This document shows positions 34,537 to 47,572 of a stretch of DNA of 64,000 bases, piece after piece. The DNA is from Streptococcus mitis (GTDB lineage Bacteria; Bacillota; Bacilli; Lactobacillales; Streptococcaceae). Position 1 is the stretch's first letter; each line of letters starts with the position of its first letter. Below the pieces are notes generated by a model. It had not been told where the DNA came from. It saw only the letters and a program-made list of their open reading frames with translations, and made no database searches. The stretch spans positions 23,429-87,428 of the forward strand of contig NZ_WIJK01000006.1 in assembly GCF_009496285.1 (NCBI RefSeq), written 5' to 3'. The translations under genes and the position numbers were made by a program.

Positions 34537-35700
34537 ATGAATAAAGTATTCGTCAGTAGACGTGTTGAAAAAAAACTAAACCAAGGTCTAGTACTTTTGG
34601 AGGAAATTGATTTTCCAGAACTATCTGAAACTAATCAAGAAGTTGAGTTATTTAGTCAAAACAAGCAGTTTTTGGGTAAGGCCTATTTATCTCGTCAAAA
34701 TAAGGGGATTGGTTGGTTTGTAACGAACCAGAAGCTTTCTTTTAACCAAAACTTCTTTGAAAGTTTGTTTGAGAAAGCCAAACAAAAACGTTCTTCTTAC
34801 TATCAAGATGAGTTGACAACTGCCTTTCGTTTGTTTAATCAAGAAGGCGATAGCTTTGGTGGAATGACTTTGGATCTCTACGGAGATTATGTTGTTTTCT
34901 CCTGGTATAACTCCTATGTCTATGGGCTTCGCCAAGAGATCTTAGCAGCTTTTGCTCAGGTTTTTCCTGAAGTCTTAGGTGCTTATGAAAAGGTTCGTTT
35001 TAAAGGTCTAGACTATGAGTCTGCCCCTATCTATGGTCAAGAAGCACCAGAAAATTTTACAGTTCTTGAGAATGGAGTTCTCTATCAAGTCTTTATGAAT
35101 GACGGTCTTATGACAGGCATCTTCTTGGACCAACATGAAGTGCGTGGTAGCTTGGTGGATGGTTTAGCTATGGGGAAATCCTTGCTTAATATGTTTTCCT
35201 ACACAGCAGCTTTCTCAGTTGCTGCAGCTATGGGGGGAGCTAGTGAAACAACCTCTGTAGACCTAGCCAAACGTTCAAGAGAACTGTCAGAAGCTCATTT
35301 TCATGCCAATGGACTCAGTCTTGACAGTCATCGTTTCATTGTTATGGATGTCTTTGAATACTTTAAATACGCTAAACGTAAGGGCTTATCTTATGATGTG
35401 ATCGTTCTGGATCCACCTAGCTTTGCCCGTAATAAAAAGCAAACTTTCTCTGTAGCTAAGGACTATCACAAGTTGATTTCCCAGAGTTTAGAGATTTTAA
35501 ATCCGGGAGGTATGATCATTGCTAGCACCAATGCTGCCAATGTTTCCCGTCAAAAATTTATAGAACAAATCGACAAAGGATTCGCAGGAAGAAAATATCA
35601 GGTTCTTCAAAAGTATGGACTTCCAGCAGACTTTGTCTACAATGAAAAAGATGAAAGTAGTAATTACCTCAAGGTGATTAGCATGAAGGTAACTAAATGA
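34537..35700 (+). CDS. Class I SAM-dependent rRNA methyltransferase (RlmI/RlmK-like)
   Basis: A 387-residue enzyme with an N-terminal PUA-like RNA-binding domain (about 1-70), a central region and a C-terminal Rossmann methyltransferase domain. Seen: [29 protein letters not shown] for SAM binding and [12 protein letters not shown], the motif IV of the RlmI family that modifies cytosines of 23S rRNA. The precise target is an inference. There is no Shine-Dalgarno site and the promoter ends 7 bases before the ATG. The stop overlaps aroD by 4 bases, so it heads the aromatic operon. Confidence 0.85.
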   Translation: MNKVFVSRRVEKKLNQGLVLLEEIDFPELSETNQEVELFSQNKQFLGKAYLSRQNKGIGWFVTNQKLSFNQNFFESLFEKAKQKRSSYYQDELTTAFRLFNQEGDSFGGMTLDLYGDYVVFSWYNSYVYGLRQEILAAFAQVFPEVLGAYEKVRFKGLDYESAPIYGQEAPENFTVLENGVLYQVFMNDGLMTGIFLDQHEVRGSLVDGLAMGKSLLNMFSYTAAFSVAAAMGGASETTSVDLAKRSRELSEAHFHANGLSLDSHRFIVMDVFEYFKYAKRKGLSYDVIVLDPPSFARNKKQTFSVAKDYHKLISQSLEILNPGGMIIASTNAANVSRQKFIEQIDKGFAGRKYQVLQKYGLPADFVYNEKDESSNYLKVISMKVTK

Positions 35701-36374
35701 AATTAGTCGTTTCAGTAATGCCAAAGAGTTTGGAAGAGGCGCAAGGAATCGATGCCATGCGGTATATTGATGCTGATATCATTGAGTGGCGTGCCGATTT
35801 CCTACCAAAGGAAGCTATTTTACAGGTAGCCCCAGCTATTTTTGAAAAATTTGCAGGCCGTGAACTCCTCTTTACCCTGCGAACTCGTGCTGAGGGAGGC
35901 GAGATCGATTTGGATTCGGCAGAGTATGTCCAAATTATCAAAGATGTAGCTCAACTCTATCAACCAGAATATATTGATTTTGAGTATTTTGCTCACAAGG
36001 ATGTTTTTGAGCAGATGCTAGATTTTCCAAATTTGGTTTTGAGTTACCATAATTTCCAGGAAACTCCAGATAATATGATGGAAATTTTGTCAGAACTAAC
36101 TAGCCTAACTCCGAAAGTAGTTAAGGTATCTGTAATGGCACATACAGCACAAGATGTATTAGACCTCATGAATTTCACACGAGGATTTAAAACTCTCAAC
36201 CCTGAACAAGAATATGTAACTATTTCTATGGGCAAAGTGGGTAAGGTATCTCGTATCACTTCAGATGTAACGGGTTCAAGTTGGTCATTTGCAAGTTTAG
36301 ATGCAGCAAGTGCCCCAGGACAAATCTCACTCTCCAATATGGTAAAAATTCGGGAGATTTTGAATGAAGATTAA
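35697..36374 (+). CDS. aroD: 3-dehydroquinate dehydratase, type I
   Basis: A 225-residue TIM-barrel enzyme that dehydrates 3-dehydroquinate to 3-dehydroshikimate. The Schiff-base lysine is Lys143 (VVKVSVMA) and the partner histidine is His118 (LSYHNF). The substrate-binding EWRADF lies near residue 30. The gene overlaps its upstream neighbour by 4 bases and aroE by 11 bases, giving tight coupling in the shikimate operon. Confidence 0.95.
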   Translation: MKLVVSVMPKSLEEAQGIDAMRYIDADIIEWRADFLPKEAILQVAPAIFEKFAGRELLFTLRTRAEGGEIDLDSAEYVQIIKDVAQLYQPEYIDFEYFAHKDVFEQMLDFPNLVLSYHNFQETPDNMMEILSELTSLTPKVVKVSVMAHTAQDVLDLMNFTRGFKTLNPEQEYVTISMGKVGKVSRITSDVTGSSWSFASLDAASAPGQISLSNMVKIREILNED

Positions 36375-37218
36375 TGGCTACACACGTCTGGCAGCTGTGG
36401 TCGCAAATCCTATCAAACATTCCATTTCTCCTTTCATTCATAATAGTGCTTTTGAGGCAACAGAGACAAACGGTGTCTATCTAGCCTGGGAGGTTGAAGC
36501 GACTGACTTGGCAGAAACAGTTGCAAATATTCGTCGCTATCAGATGTATGGAATCAATCTTTCTATGCCCTACAAGGAGCAGGTTATTCCTTATTTGGAT
36601 CAATTGAGTGAAGAAGCTCGTTTGATTGGTGCTGTCAATACAGTGGTGAATCGAGAGGGAACTTTAATCGGATATAACACAGATGGCAAGGGATTTTTTA
36701 AGAGCTTGCCTTCTTTTAAAATATCTGGGAAAAGAATGGTATTGTTAGGAGCAGGCGGTGCAGCCAAGGCAATTTTGGCGCAGGCAATTTTGGATGGAGT
36801 CAGTCAAGTTTCTGTCTCTGTACGTTCGGCTTCAATAGAAAAAACAAGACCTTACTTAGAAAAACTACAAAATGAAACAGGATTTAAAGTAGATTTATTT
36901 GCTTTAGAAGATGTTTCTGAACTGCAAGCAAGGATAATTGATTCGGATTTACTGGTAAATGCGACTAGTGTTGGCATGGATGGAGTATCTCTGCCAATCC
37001 CAGCAAGTGTCGCTTTACCAGAGAAGCTCTTGGTAGCAGATGTGATTTATCAACCCTTTGAAACACCATTTTTAAAGTGGGCAAGAAACCAGGGAAATCA
37101 ATCTATCAATGGCCTTGGCATGCTGCTTTACCAAGCTGCTGAAGCTTTTGAGTTATGGACAGGCAAGGAAATGCCAATAGATCAAATCTGGGAATTATTA
37201 ACACAAAAGTACCAATAA
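36364..37218 (+). CDS. aroE: Shikimate dehydrogenase
   Basis: A 284-residue NADP-dependent enzyme that reduces 3-dehydroshikimate. The shikimate site has PIKHSISP near residue 17 and MPYKEQ with the catalytic lysine near residue 66; NTDGKG supplies the aspartate. The NADP-binding loop is [11 protein letters not shown] (about 123-133). It lies between aroD and aroB in pathway-related order. Confidence 0.95.
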   Translation: MKINGYTRLAAVVANPIKHSISPFIHNSAFEATETNGVYLAWEVEATDLAETVANIRRYQMYGINLSMPYKEQVIPYLDQLSEEARLIGAVNTVVNREGTLIGYNTDGKGFFKSLPSFKISGKRMVLLGAGGAAKAILAQAILDGVSQVSVSVRSASIEKTRPYLEKLQNETGFKVDLFALEDVSELQARIIDSDLLVNATSVGMDGVSLPIPASVALPEKLLVADVIYQPFETPFLKWARNQGNQSINGLGMLLYQAAEAFELWTGKEMPIDQIWELLTQKYQ

Positions 37219-37236
37219 AGAAAAAGGAGACCTGCT

Positions 37237-38304
37237 ATGAAAATTAGAATAGACCTTCCACATCATCCTTACGATATTCAGATTGAAAAAGGATGCTTGT
37301 CTCAAGCGGGGAAATGGTTGCGCGAACTTTGGCAACCACAAAAAATTGTTATCATAACGGATAACCATGTGGCTTCTCTCTATGCAGAAAAAGTAAAATT
37401 GAGCTTAGAGGATGCTGGTTTTCAAGTGGCAGTTTTTGACTTTCTAGAGGGTGAAGAGCGAAAAAATCTAACCACAGTTCAAAAGGCTTATGAATTTCTA
37501 GTTAAGCAAGACTTGACTCGCAGTGACGGCATCGTAGCTCTAGGTGGCGGAGTTGTCGGAGACTTAGCTGGCTTTGTAGCCTCAACCTATATGCGAGGTA
37601 TTCACTTTGTCCAAATTCCGACTAGCTTGACAGCTCAAGTGGACTCTTCAATCGGTGGTAAGACAGGAGTAAATACGCCTTTTGCCAAGAATATGGTGGG
37701 AACTTTTGCCCAGCCAGATGGCGTTTTGATTGATCCAACAGTTCTTGAAACTCTAGGTAAGCGAGAGTTGATTGAAGGAATGGGTGAAGTCATCAAGTAT
37801 GGCTTAATTGAAGATCCAGAACTCTGGGACTTATTATCTGAAATGGATGGTTCTTTAGAGAGTATTTTGGAGCATTCAGAGAGTTTGATTGATCATTCTT
37901 GCCAGGTGAAGCGAAAGATGGTAGTTGAGGATGAATTGGACAATGGCATTCGTCTGTATCTCAACTTTGGTCATACAATCGGTCATGCTATTGAAGCAAC
38001 TGCTGGTTACGGAAAAATCATGCACGGTGAGGCAGTGGCTATGGGAATGGTTCAGGTCTCTAAGGTAGCCGAAGAAAAAGGCCTCATGCCAGCTGGAATA
38101 ACCCAGTCTATCCGAGAGATGTGTCAGAAGTTTGGTCTTCCTGTTGATTATGAAAACTGGGATCTTGACAAGCTCTATCAGGCTTTGACTCATGACAAAA
38201 AAGCGCGTGGCAATACCATGAAATTAGTTTTGGTACCTGAGCTTGGTTCAGCGATGATTCACCCAGTTTCTCTCGAAGAAATGAAAGCTTACTTAGTAAA
38301 ATAA
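37237..38304 (+). CDS. aroB: 3-dehydroquinate synthase
   Basis: A 355-residue NAD- and metal-dependent enzyme that converts DAHP to 3-dehydroquinate. Recognisable blocks are [13 protein letters not shown], the [16 protein letters not shown] active-site segment, and the metal ligands in [11 protein letters not shown] and MHGEAVA. An AAGGAG site precedes the ATG. No gene for DAHP synthase is in this window, so the first step is encoded elsewhere. Confidence 0.96.
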   Translation: MKIRIDLPHHPYDIQIEKGCLSQAGKWLRELWQPQKIVIITDNHVASLYAEKVKLSLEDAGFQVAVFDFLEGEERKNLTTVQKAYEFLVKQDLTRSDGIVALGGGVVGDLAGFVASTYMRGIHFVQIPTSLTAQVDSSIGGKTGVNTPFAKNMVGTFAQPDGVLIDPTVLETLGKRELIEGMGEVIKYGLIEDPELWDLLSEMDGSLESILEHSESLIDHSCQVKRKMVVEDELDNGIRLYLNFGHTIGHAIEATAGYGKIMHGEAVAMGMVQVSKVAEEKGLMPAGITQSIREMCQKFGLPVDYENWDLDKLYQALTHDKKARGNTMKLVLVPELGSAMIHPVSLEEMKAYLVK

Positions 38305-38313
38305 GGAGAATGT

Positions 38314-39480
38314 ATGAGATATTTAACAGCAGGAGAATCACATGGTCCTCGTCTGACAGCAATTATTGAAGGAATTCCAGCAGGACTGCCTTTGACTGCA
38401 GAAGATATCAATGAGGATCTCAAACGTCGCCAAGGCGGTTACGGTCGTGGTGGACGTATGAAAATCGAGAGTGATCAGGTTGTCTTCACTTCTGGAGTTC
38501 GTCATGGTAAGACGACAGGTGCTCCCATTACCATGGATGTCATTAACAAAGACCATCAAAAATGGCTGGATATCATGTCTGCCGAGGATATTGAGGATAA
38601 ACTTAAAAGCAAACGAAAAATCACTCATCCTCGCCCAGGTCACGCAGATTTAGTTGGTGGGATTAAATACCGCTTTGATGACTTGCGAAATTCTTTGGAA
38701 CGTTCATCTGCCCGTGAAACAACTATGCGGGTTGCAGTTGGAGCAGTAGCCAAGCGACTTTTAGCTGAGCTTGATATCGAAATTGCCAACCATGTTGTTG
38801 TTTTTGGCGGCAAGGAAATCGATGTTCCAGAAAACTTAACAGTTTTAGAGATTAAAAAACTGGCTGCTCAATCAGAAGTTTCTATCGTTAACCAAGAACG
38901 TGAGCAGGAGATCAAGGATTATATTGATCAGATTAAACGTGATGGAGATACTATTGGTGGTGTTGTCGAAACAGTTGTGGGTGGTGTTCCTGTTGGTCTG
39001 GGTTCTTATGTTCAATGGGATCGCAAACTAGATGCGAGACTAGCTCAAGCAGTTATTTCAATCAACGCCTTTAAGGGTGTGGAGTTTGGACTAGGCTTTA
39101 AAGCAGGTTATCTCAAGGGTAGTCAAGTCATGGATGAAATTCTCTGGTCTAAAGAAGAAGGCTATACTCGTCGAACGAATAACCTTGGAGGTTTTGAAGG
39201 TGGCATGACCAATGGCCAACCGATTATTGTTCGTGGGGTCATGAAACCAATTCCGACTCTCTATAAGCCATTAATGAGTGTCGATATTGAAACCCATGAG
39301 CCTTATAAGGCAACGGTGGAGAGAAGTGATCCAACCGCTCTTCCAGCAGCAGGTGTTGTTATGGAAGCAGTTGTAGCAACAGTTTTGGCTCAAGAAATCC
39401 TTGAGAAATTCTCCTCTGATAATCTGGAAGAATTAAAAGAAGCTGTTGCGAAACATCGGGAGTATACAAAGAATTATTAA
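38314..39480 (+). CDS. aroC: Chorismate synthase
   Basis: A 388-residue flavin-requiring enzyme that forms chorismate from EPSP. The family signatures [14 protein letters not shown] (residues 7-20), the [12 protein letters not shown] block (about 38-49), [12 protein letters not shown] and the C-terminal [13 protein letters not shown] are all seen. FMN is supplied by a separate reductase. It lies 9 bases after aroB and 9 before tyrA. Confidence 0.97.
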   Translation: MRYLTAGESHGPRLTAIIEGIPAGLPLTAEDINEDLKRRQGGYGRGGRMKIESDQVVFTSGVRHGKTTGAPITMDVINKDHQKWLDIMSAEDIEDKLKSKRKITHPRPGHADLVGGIKYRFDDLRNSLERSSARETTMRVAVGAVAKRLLAELDIEIANHVVVFGGKEIDVPENLTVLEIKKLAAQSEVSIVNQEREQEIKDYIDQIKRDGDTIGGVVETVVGGVPVGLGSYVQWDRKLDARLAQAVISINAFKGVEFGLGFKAGYLKGSQVMDEILWSKEEGYTRRTNNLGGFEGGMTNGQPIIVRGVMKPIPTLYKPLMSVDIETHEPYKATVERSDPTALPAAGVVMEAVVATVLAQEILEKFSSDNLEELKEAVAKHREYTKNY

Positions 39481-39489
39481 GGAGTTCTT

Positions 39490-40593
39490 ATGGCTAAAAC
39501 CATCTATATCGCAGGATTGGGTTTGATTGGTGCTTCCATGGCACTCGGAATCAAGCGGGATCATCCTGATTATGAAATTTTAGGATACAATCGTAGTCAA
39601 ACGTCTAGAGATATTGCCTTGGAGAGAGGAATGATTGACCGTGCGACGGATGATTTTGCCAGTTTTGCTCCACTTGCAGACGTCATCATTCTTACCCTGC
39701 CAATCAAGCAAACCATTGCTTTTTTACAAGAATTGGCAACTTTGGAACTAAAAGAAGGTGTCATTATTTCTGATGCTGGATCGACCAAGTCAGCTATCGT
39801 GGTTACAGCTGAGAACTGTTTTGCAGATAAGCCTGTTCGCTTTGTAGGGGCTCATCCTATGGCAGGTAGTCATAAGACAGGAGCGGCTTCTGCCGATGTT
39901 AATCTTTTTGAAAATGCCTACTATATCTTTACGCCATCAAGTTTAACTAGTCCTGACACGCTTGAAGAAATGAAGGACTTGCTGTCAGGTTTGCACGCTC
40001 GTTTCATTGAAATCGATGCTGAAGAGCATGACAGAGTGACTTCTCAGATCAGTCATTTTCCTCATATCTTAGCATCAGGTTTGATGGAACAAACTGCTAG
40101 TTATGCTGAAGAGCATGAGATGGCCCGACGTTTTGCGGCAGGTGGTTTCCGTGATATGACTCGAATCGCCGAAAGTGAGCCAGGCATGTGGACTTCTATC
40201 CTCTTATCTAATCGAGAGACTATTATTGAACGCATCGAGGATTTCAAGGGTCGTTTGGACGAGATTGAGCAAGCAATCAGCAAGGGTGATGAAAACCAAA
40301 TCTGGAACTTTTTCAATCAAGCGCGTGAGCAACGCCAAGCTATGGAAATCCATAAACGAGGAGGAGTAGATAGCTCATTTGACCTCTATGTCGATGTTCC
40401 CGATGAGGAAGATGTTATCTTGCGCATCTTGGAATTGCTAAGAGGAACTTCCTTGGTCAATATCCATATCAATGAGGAAAACCGTGAAGATATTCACGGG
40501 ATTCTGCAAATTTCCTTTAAGAATGCTCAGGATTTAAAACGAGCTGAGCAAGTCATTACAGAAAATACAAATTACACAGTCGTTATTAAATAA
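39490..40593 (+). CDS. tyrA: Prephenate dehydrogenase with C-terminal ACT domain
   Basis: A 367-residue enzyme that makes 4-hydroxyphenylpyruvate for tyrosine. The N-terminal nucleotide motif GLGLIGAS (residues 9-16), DAGSTKS, the FVGAHPMAGSHKTG substrate block and catalytic His region SQISHFPH are seen. A C-terminal ACT-like domain (about 295-367) suggests feedback control by tyrosine. The stop is inside the first of two 27-bp direct repeats. Confidence 0.94.
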   Translation: MAKTIYIAGLGLIGASMALGIKRDHPDYEILGYNRSQTSRDIALERGMIDRATDDFASFAPLADVIILTLPIKQTIAFLQELATLELKEGVIISDAGSTKSAIVVTAENCFADKPVRFVGAHPMAGSHKTGAASADVNLFENAYYIFTPSSLTSPDTLEEMKDLLSGLHARFIEIDAEEHDRVTSQISHFPHILASGLMEQTASYAEEHEMARRFAAGGFRDMTRIAESEPGMWTSILLSNRETIIERIEDFKGRLDEIEQAISKGDENQIWNFFNQAREQRQAMEIHKRGGVDSSFDLYVDVPDEEDVILRILELLRGTSLVNIHINEENREDIHGILQISFKNAQDLKRAEQVITENTNYTVVIK

Positions 40594-40614
40594 GGAGGAC
40601 AATTATGTCAAATA
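40588..40614 (+). repeat. 27-bp direct repeat, left copy (RBS and start codon)
   Basis: This copy runs from the tyrA stop through TAAGGAGGAC, the ATG and the first codons of the lipoprotein gene. It is identical over 27 bases to 41245-41271, which does the same for ylbF. Confidence 0.9.
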
Positions 40615-41207
40615 GGGGAATTAAATCTGTATTCGTTGTTATCTTTATAAGTGTTATGTTACTTGGTGGCTGTGCTACTAAAAATGGTCAGAAAAAAAGT
40701 TCAGATGTTAATGTTGATACGACAACTGTCAATGTTGACGAGACAACAGAGAGTTCGAAAAATGAATCAAGTGTTGAGAAAAAGACTCCTAAATTTGCAG
40801 ATGATAAAGTTGTAAATGATTTTATCAATAACTATAACGACATTTCTAATAGTCCATTAGAAAATATCAAAAAAGGAAATATAAAAATAAAATATTTCGC
40901 AACAAGCTACGGTTATTACTTGGAACTTTTACATGCAAATGATACTGATAAAATTAATGTAACAATTAATCAAACAAATGAAAATAGTTCCTCTGGTGTA
41001 GCAGGGATGAAAGAAGTATTTCATGATATTGTTAAATCGATTGAAACGTCTTTATCTGATGATGAGGTAAATAACTATTTTGATAATCTTGTGTTAAATG
41101 AGACTATAACAGATTCTACTTTAGGTTCATTGAAGATAAACTATGTACCAGACAAGGAATTAAGTTATGGAAATTCAAGAGGTCACATTAAAGTTATTGT
41201 ACAATAA
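40605..41207 (+). CDS. Putative surface lipoprotein inserted in the aro operon
   Basis: A 200-residue protein with a type II signal peptide (MSNRGIKSVFVVIFISVMLL) and lipobox LGGC, so Cys24 would be acylated and the protein anchored outside the membrane. A Thr/Ser/Glu-rich linker (about residues 30-60) precedes a domain (about 65-200) I do not recognise. It is more AT-rich than its neighbours. It lies between tyrA and ylbF, flanked by 27-bp direct repeats so that it borrows the ribosome site and the first codons (MSN) of ylbF. Its role in aromatic synthesis is unlikely. Confidence 0.8.
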   Translation: MSNRGIKSVFVVIFISVMLLGGCATKNGQKKSSDVNVDTTTVNVDETTESSKNESSVEKKTPKFADDKVVNDFINNYNDISNSPLENIKKGNIKIKYFATSYGYYLELLHANDTDKINVTINQTNENSSSGVAGMKEVFHDIVKSIETSLSDDEVNNYFDNLVLNETITDSTLGSLKINYVPDKELSYGNSRGHIKVIVQ

Positions 41208-41244
41208 TAACTATTAAAGAGTATCTAGTAAATTGAATAGAATC

Positions 41245-41261
41245 AAATAAGGAGGACAATT

Positions 41262-41271
<10 letters not shown>
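41245..41271 (+). repeat. 27-bp direct repeat, right copy
   Basis: Identical to 40588-40614. It contains the ylbF ribosome site and start codon. The two copies are 657 bp apart. Confidence 0.9.
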
Positions 41272-43438
<2,167 letters not shown>

Positions 43439-43442
<4 letters not shown>

Positions 43443-44287
43443 AAATTGCCTATCTAGGTCCCAAAGGATCTTTTTCGCACCATGTTGTGCAGACGGCTTT
43501 TCCACATGAGGAACTAGAGCCTTTTTCAAATATTACAGATGTTATCAAGGCCTATGAACAGGGATTGGTAGACTATTCAGTAGTGCCGGTTGAAAATTCC
43601 ATTGAAGGTAGTGTCCATGAGACTTTGGACTATCTTTTCCATCAGGCTCGCATTCAAGCTGTGGCAGAGATTGTTCAGCCAATCCACCAACAGTTGATGG
43701 CAGTGCCAGGGCAATCTAAAATTGAGAAAATCTTTTCTCACCCACAAGCATTGGCACAAGGGAAGAAATTTATTGACGAGCATTATCCAGATGCGCAACT
43801 AGAAGTCACTGCCAGTACAGCCTACGCTGCGCGCTATGTTTCTGAGCATCCTGATCAACCATTTGCGGCGATTGCCCCAAGAAGTTCTGCAGAGGAATAT
43901 GGTTTAGAACTCATCGCTCAAGATATTCAAGAAATGGAAGCCAATTTTACTCGTTTTTGGGTTTTGGGACCTAAATTACCACAAATCCCCTTGAATGCAG
44001 GTTCTGAAAAGATGAGTCTAGCTTTGACCTTGCCAGATAATCTTCCAGGTGCATTATACAAAGCACTTTCTACCTTTGCATGGCGCGGGATTGACTTGAC
44101 TAAAATTGAGAGTCGTCCTCTAAAAACAGCCTTGGGCGAATACTTTTTTATCATTGATGTCGCTTATACTGATAAAGAACTGATCCATTTTGCTCAAAAA
44201 GAACTAGAAACGATTGGAATCCAGTATAAAGTACTAGGTGCTTATCCTATCTATACAATACAGGATAAAGGAAAGGAGAAGGAATGA
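43439..44287 (+). CDS. pheA: Prephenate dehydratase
   Basis: A 282-residue enzyme that makes phenylpyruvate. The start AYLGPKGSFSH, the VVPVENSIEGSV block and the NFTRFWVLG segment with the catalytic Thr-Arg-Phe mark the catalytic domain. The C-terminal ACT domain (about 195-275) contains ESRPLK, part of the phenylalanine-binding site. No chorismate mutase domain is fused. It overlaps the next gene by 4 bases. Confidence 0.95.
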
Positions 44288-45603
44288 CTAGAGAGAATCC
44301 TTTGACACACCATGAAAAACTGAGATATGACTATCTTTTGAAAAATATTCATTATTTGAATGAGAAAGAAAAGAGAGAATTTGACTTTTTACATGCTAAG
44401 TTAGAAGGTCAAAAAGGTACAGAGGAAGTTTTCAATCCAGAAGCCAAAGAACAACTTCTTTCAGACTCTGGTATCGACCTGCCAACCTATGCTAATCGTA
44501 GCCGTTCTAGCCGCCGTAGTGGTGGGGCTCAACTGGAAACAAAGGTTCCAAAAGCTAAGAAGCCAAAGAAAAAAAGAGGTTTTCGTTTTAAACGCTTATT
44601 TGCTTGGTTAGGGATGTTATTGCTTTGTGTAGCAGTTGGAATGATCGTCATGTTCTTAAAGGGATTCCAATCGGCGAATCCTAATAGCTCAAATGGGCCC
44701 AAAGATGCCAAAGCTGCTCAGGTTGAGGTTTTTAATGGACAGGATACCCGAGATGGTGTTAATATTCTTATTTTGGGAACAGATGGCCGTATCGGACAGA
44801 ATAGTTCAGAAACACGGACGGATTCTGTCATGGTTCTGAATGTTAGTGGTAAAGATAAGAAGCTTAAGCTGGTTAGTTTTATGCGGGACAACCTAGTTTA
44901 TATCGATGGATATAGCCAAGTTATTAACGGTCAAAAACAAGCAGACCATAAGTTGAACTTAGCCTACGAATTAGGGGAACAAGAAGGTAAACAAGGAGCC
45001 GAAATGGTCCGAAAGGTGCTCAAGGATAATTTTGATCTAGACATCAAATATTATGCCCTTGTCGATTTCCAAGCCTTTGCGACAGCCATTGATACGCTTT
45101 TCCCTGATGGTGTGACTATTGATGCTCAGTTTTCAACTCTAAATGGGGTTCCAGTTACAGAAGCGACTGTAGGAGATGACTTGCACGCAACGGAAACTGA
45201 GTCACCGACTCAAACTATTCGAGCTGGGAAACAACAGATGAATGGTTCGACTCTTCTCAACTATGCACGTTTCCGTGATGATGATGAGGGGGACTATGGC
45301 CGTACTCGTCGACAACAGCAGGTCATGACAGCTGTCTTGCAGCAGATTAAAGATCCGACAAAACTTTTCACGGGCTCAGAAGCACTAGGAAAAGTATTTG
45401 CCATGACCTCTACAAACCTTCCATATACTTTCTTATTGACCAATGGCTTATCAGTCCTTGAAGGAGGTCAGAATGGTATTGAAAGATTGACAGTTCCAGA
45501 ACTTGGAGACTGGGTAGACGACTTTGACGTATACGGTGGTCAATCCCTTCGAGTGGACCAAAAAGCTTACCAAAATAAACTGGCCCAGATGGGATTTAGG
45601 TAA
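44284..45603 (+). CDS. LytR-CpsA-Psr (LCP) family cell-wall polymer ligase
   Basis: A 439-residue membrane protein. A long charged cytoplasmic head (about 1-97) and one helix (about 102-122) precede the extracellular LCP domain (about 150-320), with ILGTDGR, TRTDSVMVL, FMRDNLVYI and the NYARFRDDDEGDYGRTRRQQ motif. LCP enzymes attach undecaprenyl-linked polymers such as teichoic acid to peptidoglycan. It closes the aro operon and precedes the LicD/GT cluster, whose polymer it could attach; that link is inference. Confidence 0.92.
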   Translation: MTRENPLTHHEKLRYDYLLKNIHYLNEKEKREFDFLHAKLEGQKGTEEVFNPEAKEQLLSDSGIDLPTYANRSRSSRRSGGAQLETKVPKAKKPKKKRGFRFKRLFAWLGMLLLCVAVGMIVMFLKGFQSANPNSSNGPKDAKAAQVEVFNGQDTRDGVNILILGTDGRIGQNSSETRTDSVMVLNVSGKDKKLKLVSFMRDNLVYIDGYSQVINGQKQADHKLNLAYELGEQEGKQGAEMVRKVLKDNFDLDIKYYALVDFQAFATAIDTLFPDGVTIDAQFSTLNGVPVTEATVGDDLHATETESPTQTIRAGKQQMNGSTLLNYARFRDDDEGDYGRTRRQQQVMTAVLQQIKDPTKLFTGSEALGKVFAMTSTNLPYTFLLTNGLSVLEGGQNGIERLTVPELGDWVDDFDVYGGQSLRVDQKAYQNKLAQMGFR

Positions 45604-45610
45604 ACTGAAA

Positions 45611-45668
45611 AAAACGAATCAGAGCTTGGTATACCTATGGCAACAGGTGTCTCGGGCTTTGATTTTTA
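45611..45668 (+). terminator. Terminator after the LCP gene
   Basis: AATCAGAGC pairs with GCTTTGATT around a long loop, then a run of T residues. Confidence 0.65.
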
Positions 45669-45700
45669 ACATGGTTAGATGGTTTTATAAACGTTTTTTA

Positions 45701-45709
45701 TGGTATAAT
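45701..45709 (+). promoter_or_regulatory. Extended -10 promoter of the LicD cluster
   Basis: TGGTATAAT lies 37 bases before the first licD ATG, with an AGGAGAGGA region in between. The -35 is weak. Confidence 0.6.
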
Positions 45710-45746
45710 AGAATGATGTATTCTATCAGGAGAGGAAGAGAATAAG

Positions 45747-46583
45747 ATGAGTGATTTAAAGGCAATTCAAACTCGTAGCTTAGAGATGGCTGAATATTTT
45801 GTCGCCTTTTGTAAAGAACACGATTTACTCTGTTATTTGTGTGGTGGAGGAGCTATTGGAGCTCTACGAAATAAAGGTTTTATCCCTTGGGATGATGATT
45901 TAGACTTCTTTATGCCCCGCAAGGATTATGAAAAATTAGCAGAGCTATGGCCTCGCTATGCGGACGAGCGTTACTTCCTATCAAAAAGTGATAGAGACTT
46001 TGTTGACCGCAACCTCTTTATCACTATTCGAGACAAGGAAACAACTTGTATCAAGCCTTACCAACAAGATTTGGACCTCCCACACGGCTTGGCTCTGGAT
46101 GTTCTTCCCTTGGACTACTACCCTAAAAATCCAGCTGAACGTAAGAAACAAGTACGTTGGGCTTTGATTTATTCCCTCTTCTGTGCACAAACCATTCCAG
46201 AAAAACATGGAGCCCTCATGAAATGGGGCAGCACGATTTTATTAGGATTAACTCCTAAATCCCTTCGTTATCGTATCTGGAAAAAAGCGGAGAAAGAAAT
46301 GACCAAGTATGGTCTAGCAGAAAGTGATGGCATCACGGAATTATGCTCAGGTCCAGGATACATGAAAAAGAAATATCCAATTCAAGCATTTGAAGATAAT
46401 ATTTTCCTACCATTCGAAGGAACAGAATTGCCTATTCCAGTTGGTTATGATGCCTATCTCAGCACAGCTTTTGGTGACTACATGACACCACCACCGGCAG
46501 ACAAGCAAGTGCCTCACCACGATGCCCTTATAGCAGATATGGATAAGAGTTACACTGAATATAAGGGAGAATATGGAGCATGA
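45747..46583 (+). CDS. LicD family phosphotransferase (first)
   Basis: A 278-residue cytoplasmic protein of the LicD family. The core motif GAIGALRNKGFIPWDDDLDFF (split: GAIGALRNKG, then WDDDLD at about residues 50-55) is the metal-binding nucleotidyltransferase-like centre. LicD1/2 of pneumococcus add phosphocholine to teichoic acid sugars; other LicD-like proteins add other phospho-groups. Its C terminus ends TPPPADKQVPHHD, shared with the other two LicD domains of this cluster, so the three are paralogues. It overlaps the GT2 gene by 4 bases. Confidence 0.85.
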   Translation: MSDLKAIQTRSLEMAEYFVAFCKEHDLLCYLCGGGAIGALRNKGFIPWDDDLDFFMPRKDYEKLAELWPRYADERYFLSKSDRDFVDRNLFITIRDKETTCIKPYQQDLDLPHGLALDVLPLDYYPKNPAERKKQVRWALIYSLFCAQTIPEKHGALMKWGSTILLGLTPKSLRYRIWKKAEKEMTKYGLAESDGITELCSGPGYMKKKYPIQAFEDNIFLPFEGTELPIPVGYDAYLSTAFGDYMTPPPADKQVPHHDALIADMDKSYTEYKGEYGA

Positions 46584-47551
46584 TGAAAGAAAAAATTAGC
46601 GTTATTGCTCCAGTCTATAATGTAGAAGCTTATTTGGAACGATGTGTTGAGTCAATCTTAAAGCAGACTTATACCAATTTTGAATTGCTTCTTATTGATG
46701 ATGGTTCGACAGATCAGAGTGGTGCCTTGTGCGATCAGTTGGCATCTAAAAATGAAAATATCAAAGTTTTTCATATTAAGAATGCAGGAGTCTCGAATGC
46801 TAGAAATATAGGTATTCAACATTCAAGAGGAGAATGGATTACTTTTATTGATAGTGATGATTTTATTACACCAGATTACTTGGAAACTTTAATAAGTGTA
46901 GTTGACAGTGACGAGTCTATAGGGGTTAGTATAGCACGTCTCCATCATATAAAAAATGGTCAAATTACAGAATTACCGAATTTTTCAGGAAAAGAAGAGA
47001 AATGGTCGACAGAGCAGACGATGAGAGAATTATTGACGACAACTAGAACTTCTTTTTTCCCTGTTGCAAAATTATTTAAAAGAGAGATTGTTTCAAGTTT
47101 TACATTCAATACAGACTATCATTTGGCTGAAGATGCTTTATTTTTAACAGAAGTTTTACTAAAAACCAGATGTACTAGTGTATTTGTTGATAAACCAATC
47201 TACTATTATGATCATCGTCAGGGAAGTGCAACAACTTCTGTCAACGATCATGTATTTGATACCATAGAGGTCTATAAAATTATTATTTCTGAAGTTTTTC
47301 AAATATTTCCAAAACTAAAAACTGAATTAGTGAATAGAGAATGTTGGTCCTATATCACAGTGTATGATAAAATAATTTTTACAGATTCAAGCCAATATCG
47401 AACAGAAAAAATTAAGTTGAGAAAGTGGATTATTAAACATTTATCTGAGATATTAAAAGATCCTTATTTTACTAATTTTCGAAAAATAGCCGTTTTGTCC
47501 CTCCTTGTTTCCCCATGGATCTATAGACAAATCGTCGGCTTAAATCAATAA
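46580..47551 (+). CDS. Family 2 glycosyltransferase
   Basis: A 323-residue GT-A transferase of the WcaA/EpsJ type. It opens with ISVIAPVYNVEAYLERCVESI, shows DDGSTDQSG, and has the metal-binding DSDDF motif (about residues 93-97). Donor and acceptor cannot be predicted. Two adjacent ATGs (46580, 46583) are possible starts. Its base composition is more AT-rich than the aro operon. It lies between LicD genes, so its sugar may be the residue that receives the phospho-substituent. Confidence 0.85.
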   Translation: MMKEKISVIAPVYNVEAYLERCVESILKQTYTNFELLLIDDGSTDQSGALCDQLASKNENIKVFHIKNAGVSNARNIGIQHSRGEWITFIDSDDFITPDYLETLISVVDSDESIGVSIARLHHIKNGQITELPNFSGKEEKWSTEQTMRELLTTTRTSFFPVAKLFKREIVSSFTFNTDYHLAEDALFLTEVLLKTRCTSVFVDKPIYYYDHRQGSATTSVNDHVFDTIEVYKIIISEVFQIFPKLKTELVNRECWSYITVYDKIIFTDSSQYRTEKIKLRKWIIKHLSEILKDPYFTNFRKIAVLSLLVSPWIYRQIVGLNQ

Positions 47552-47572
47552 TGTCATTTAAAGGAGTTGAAG

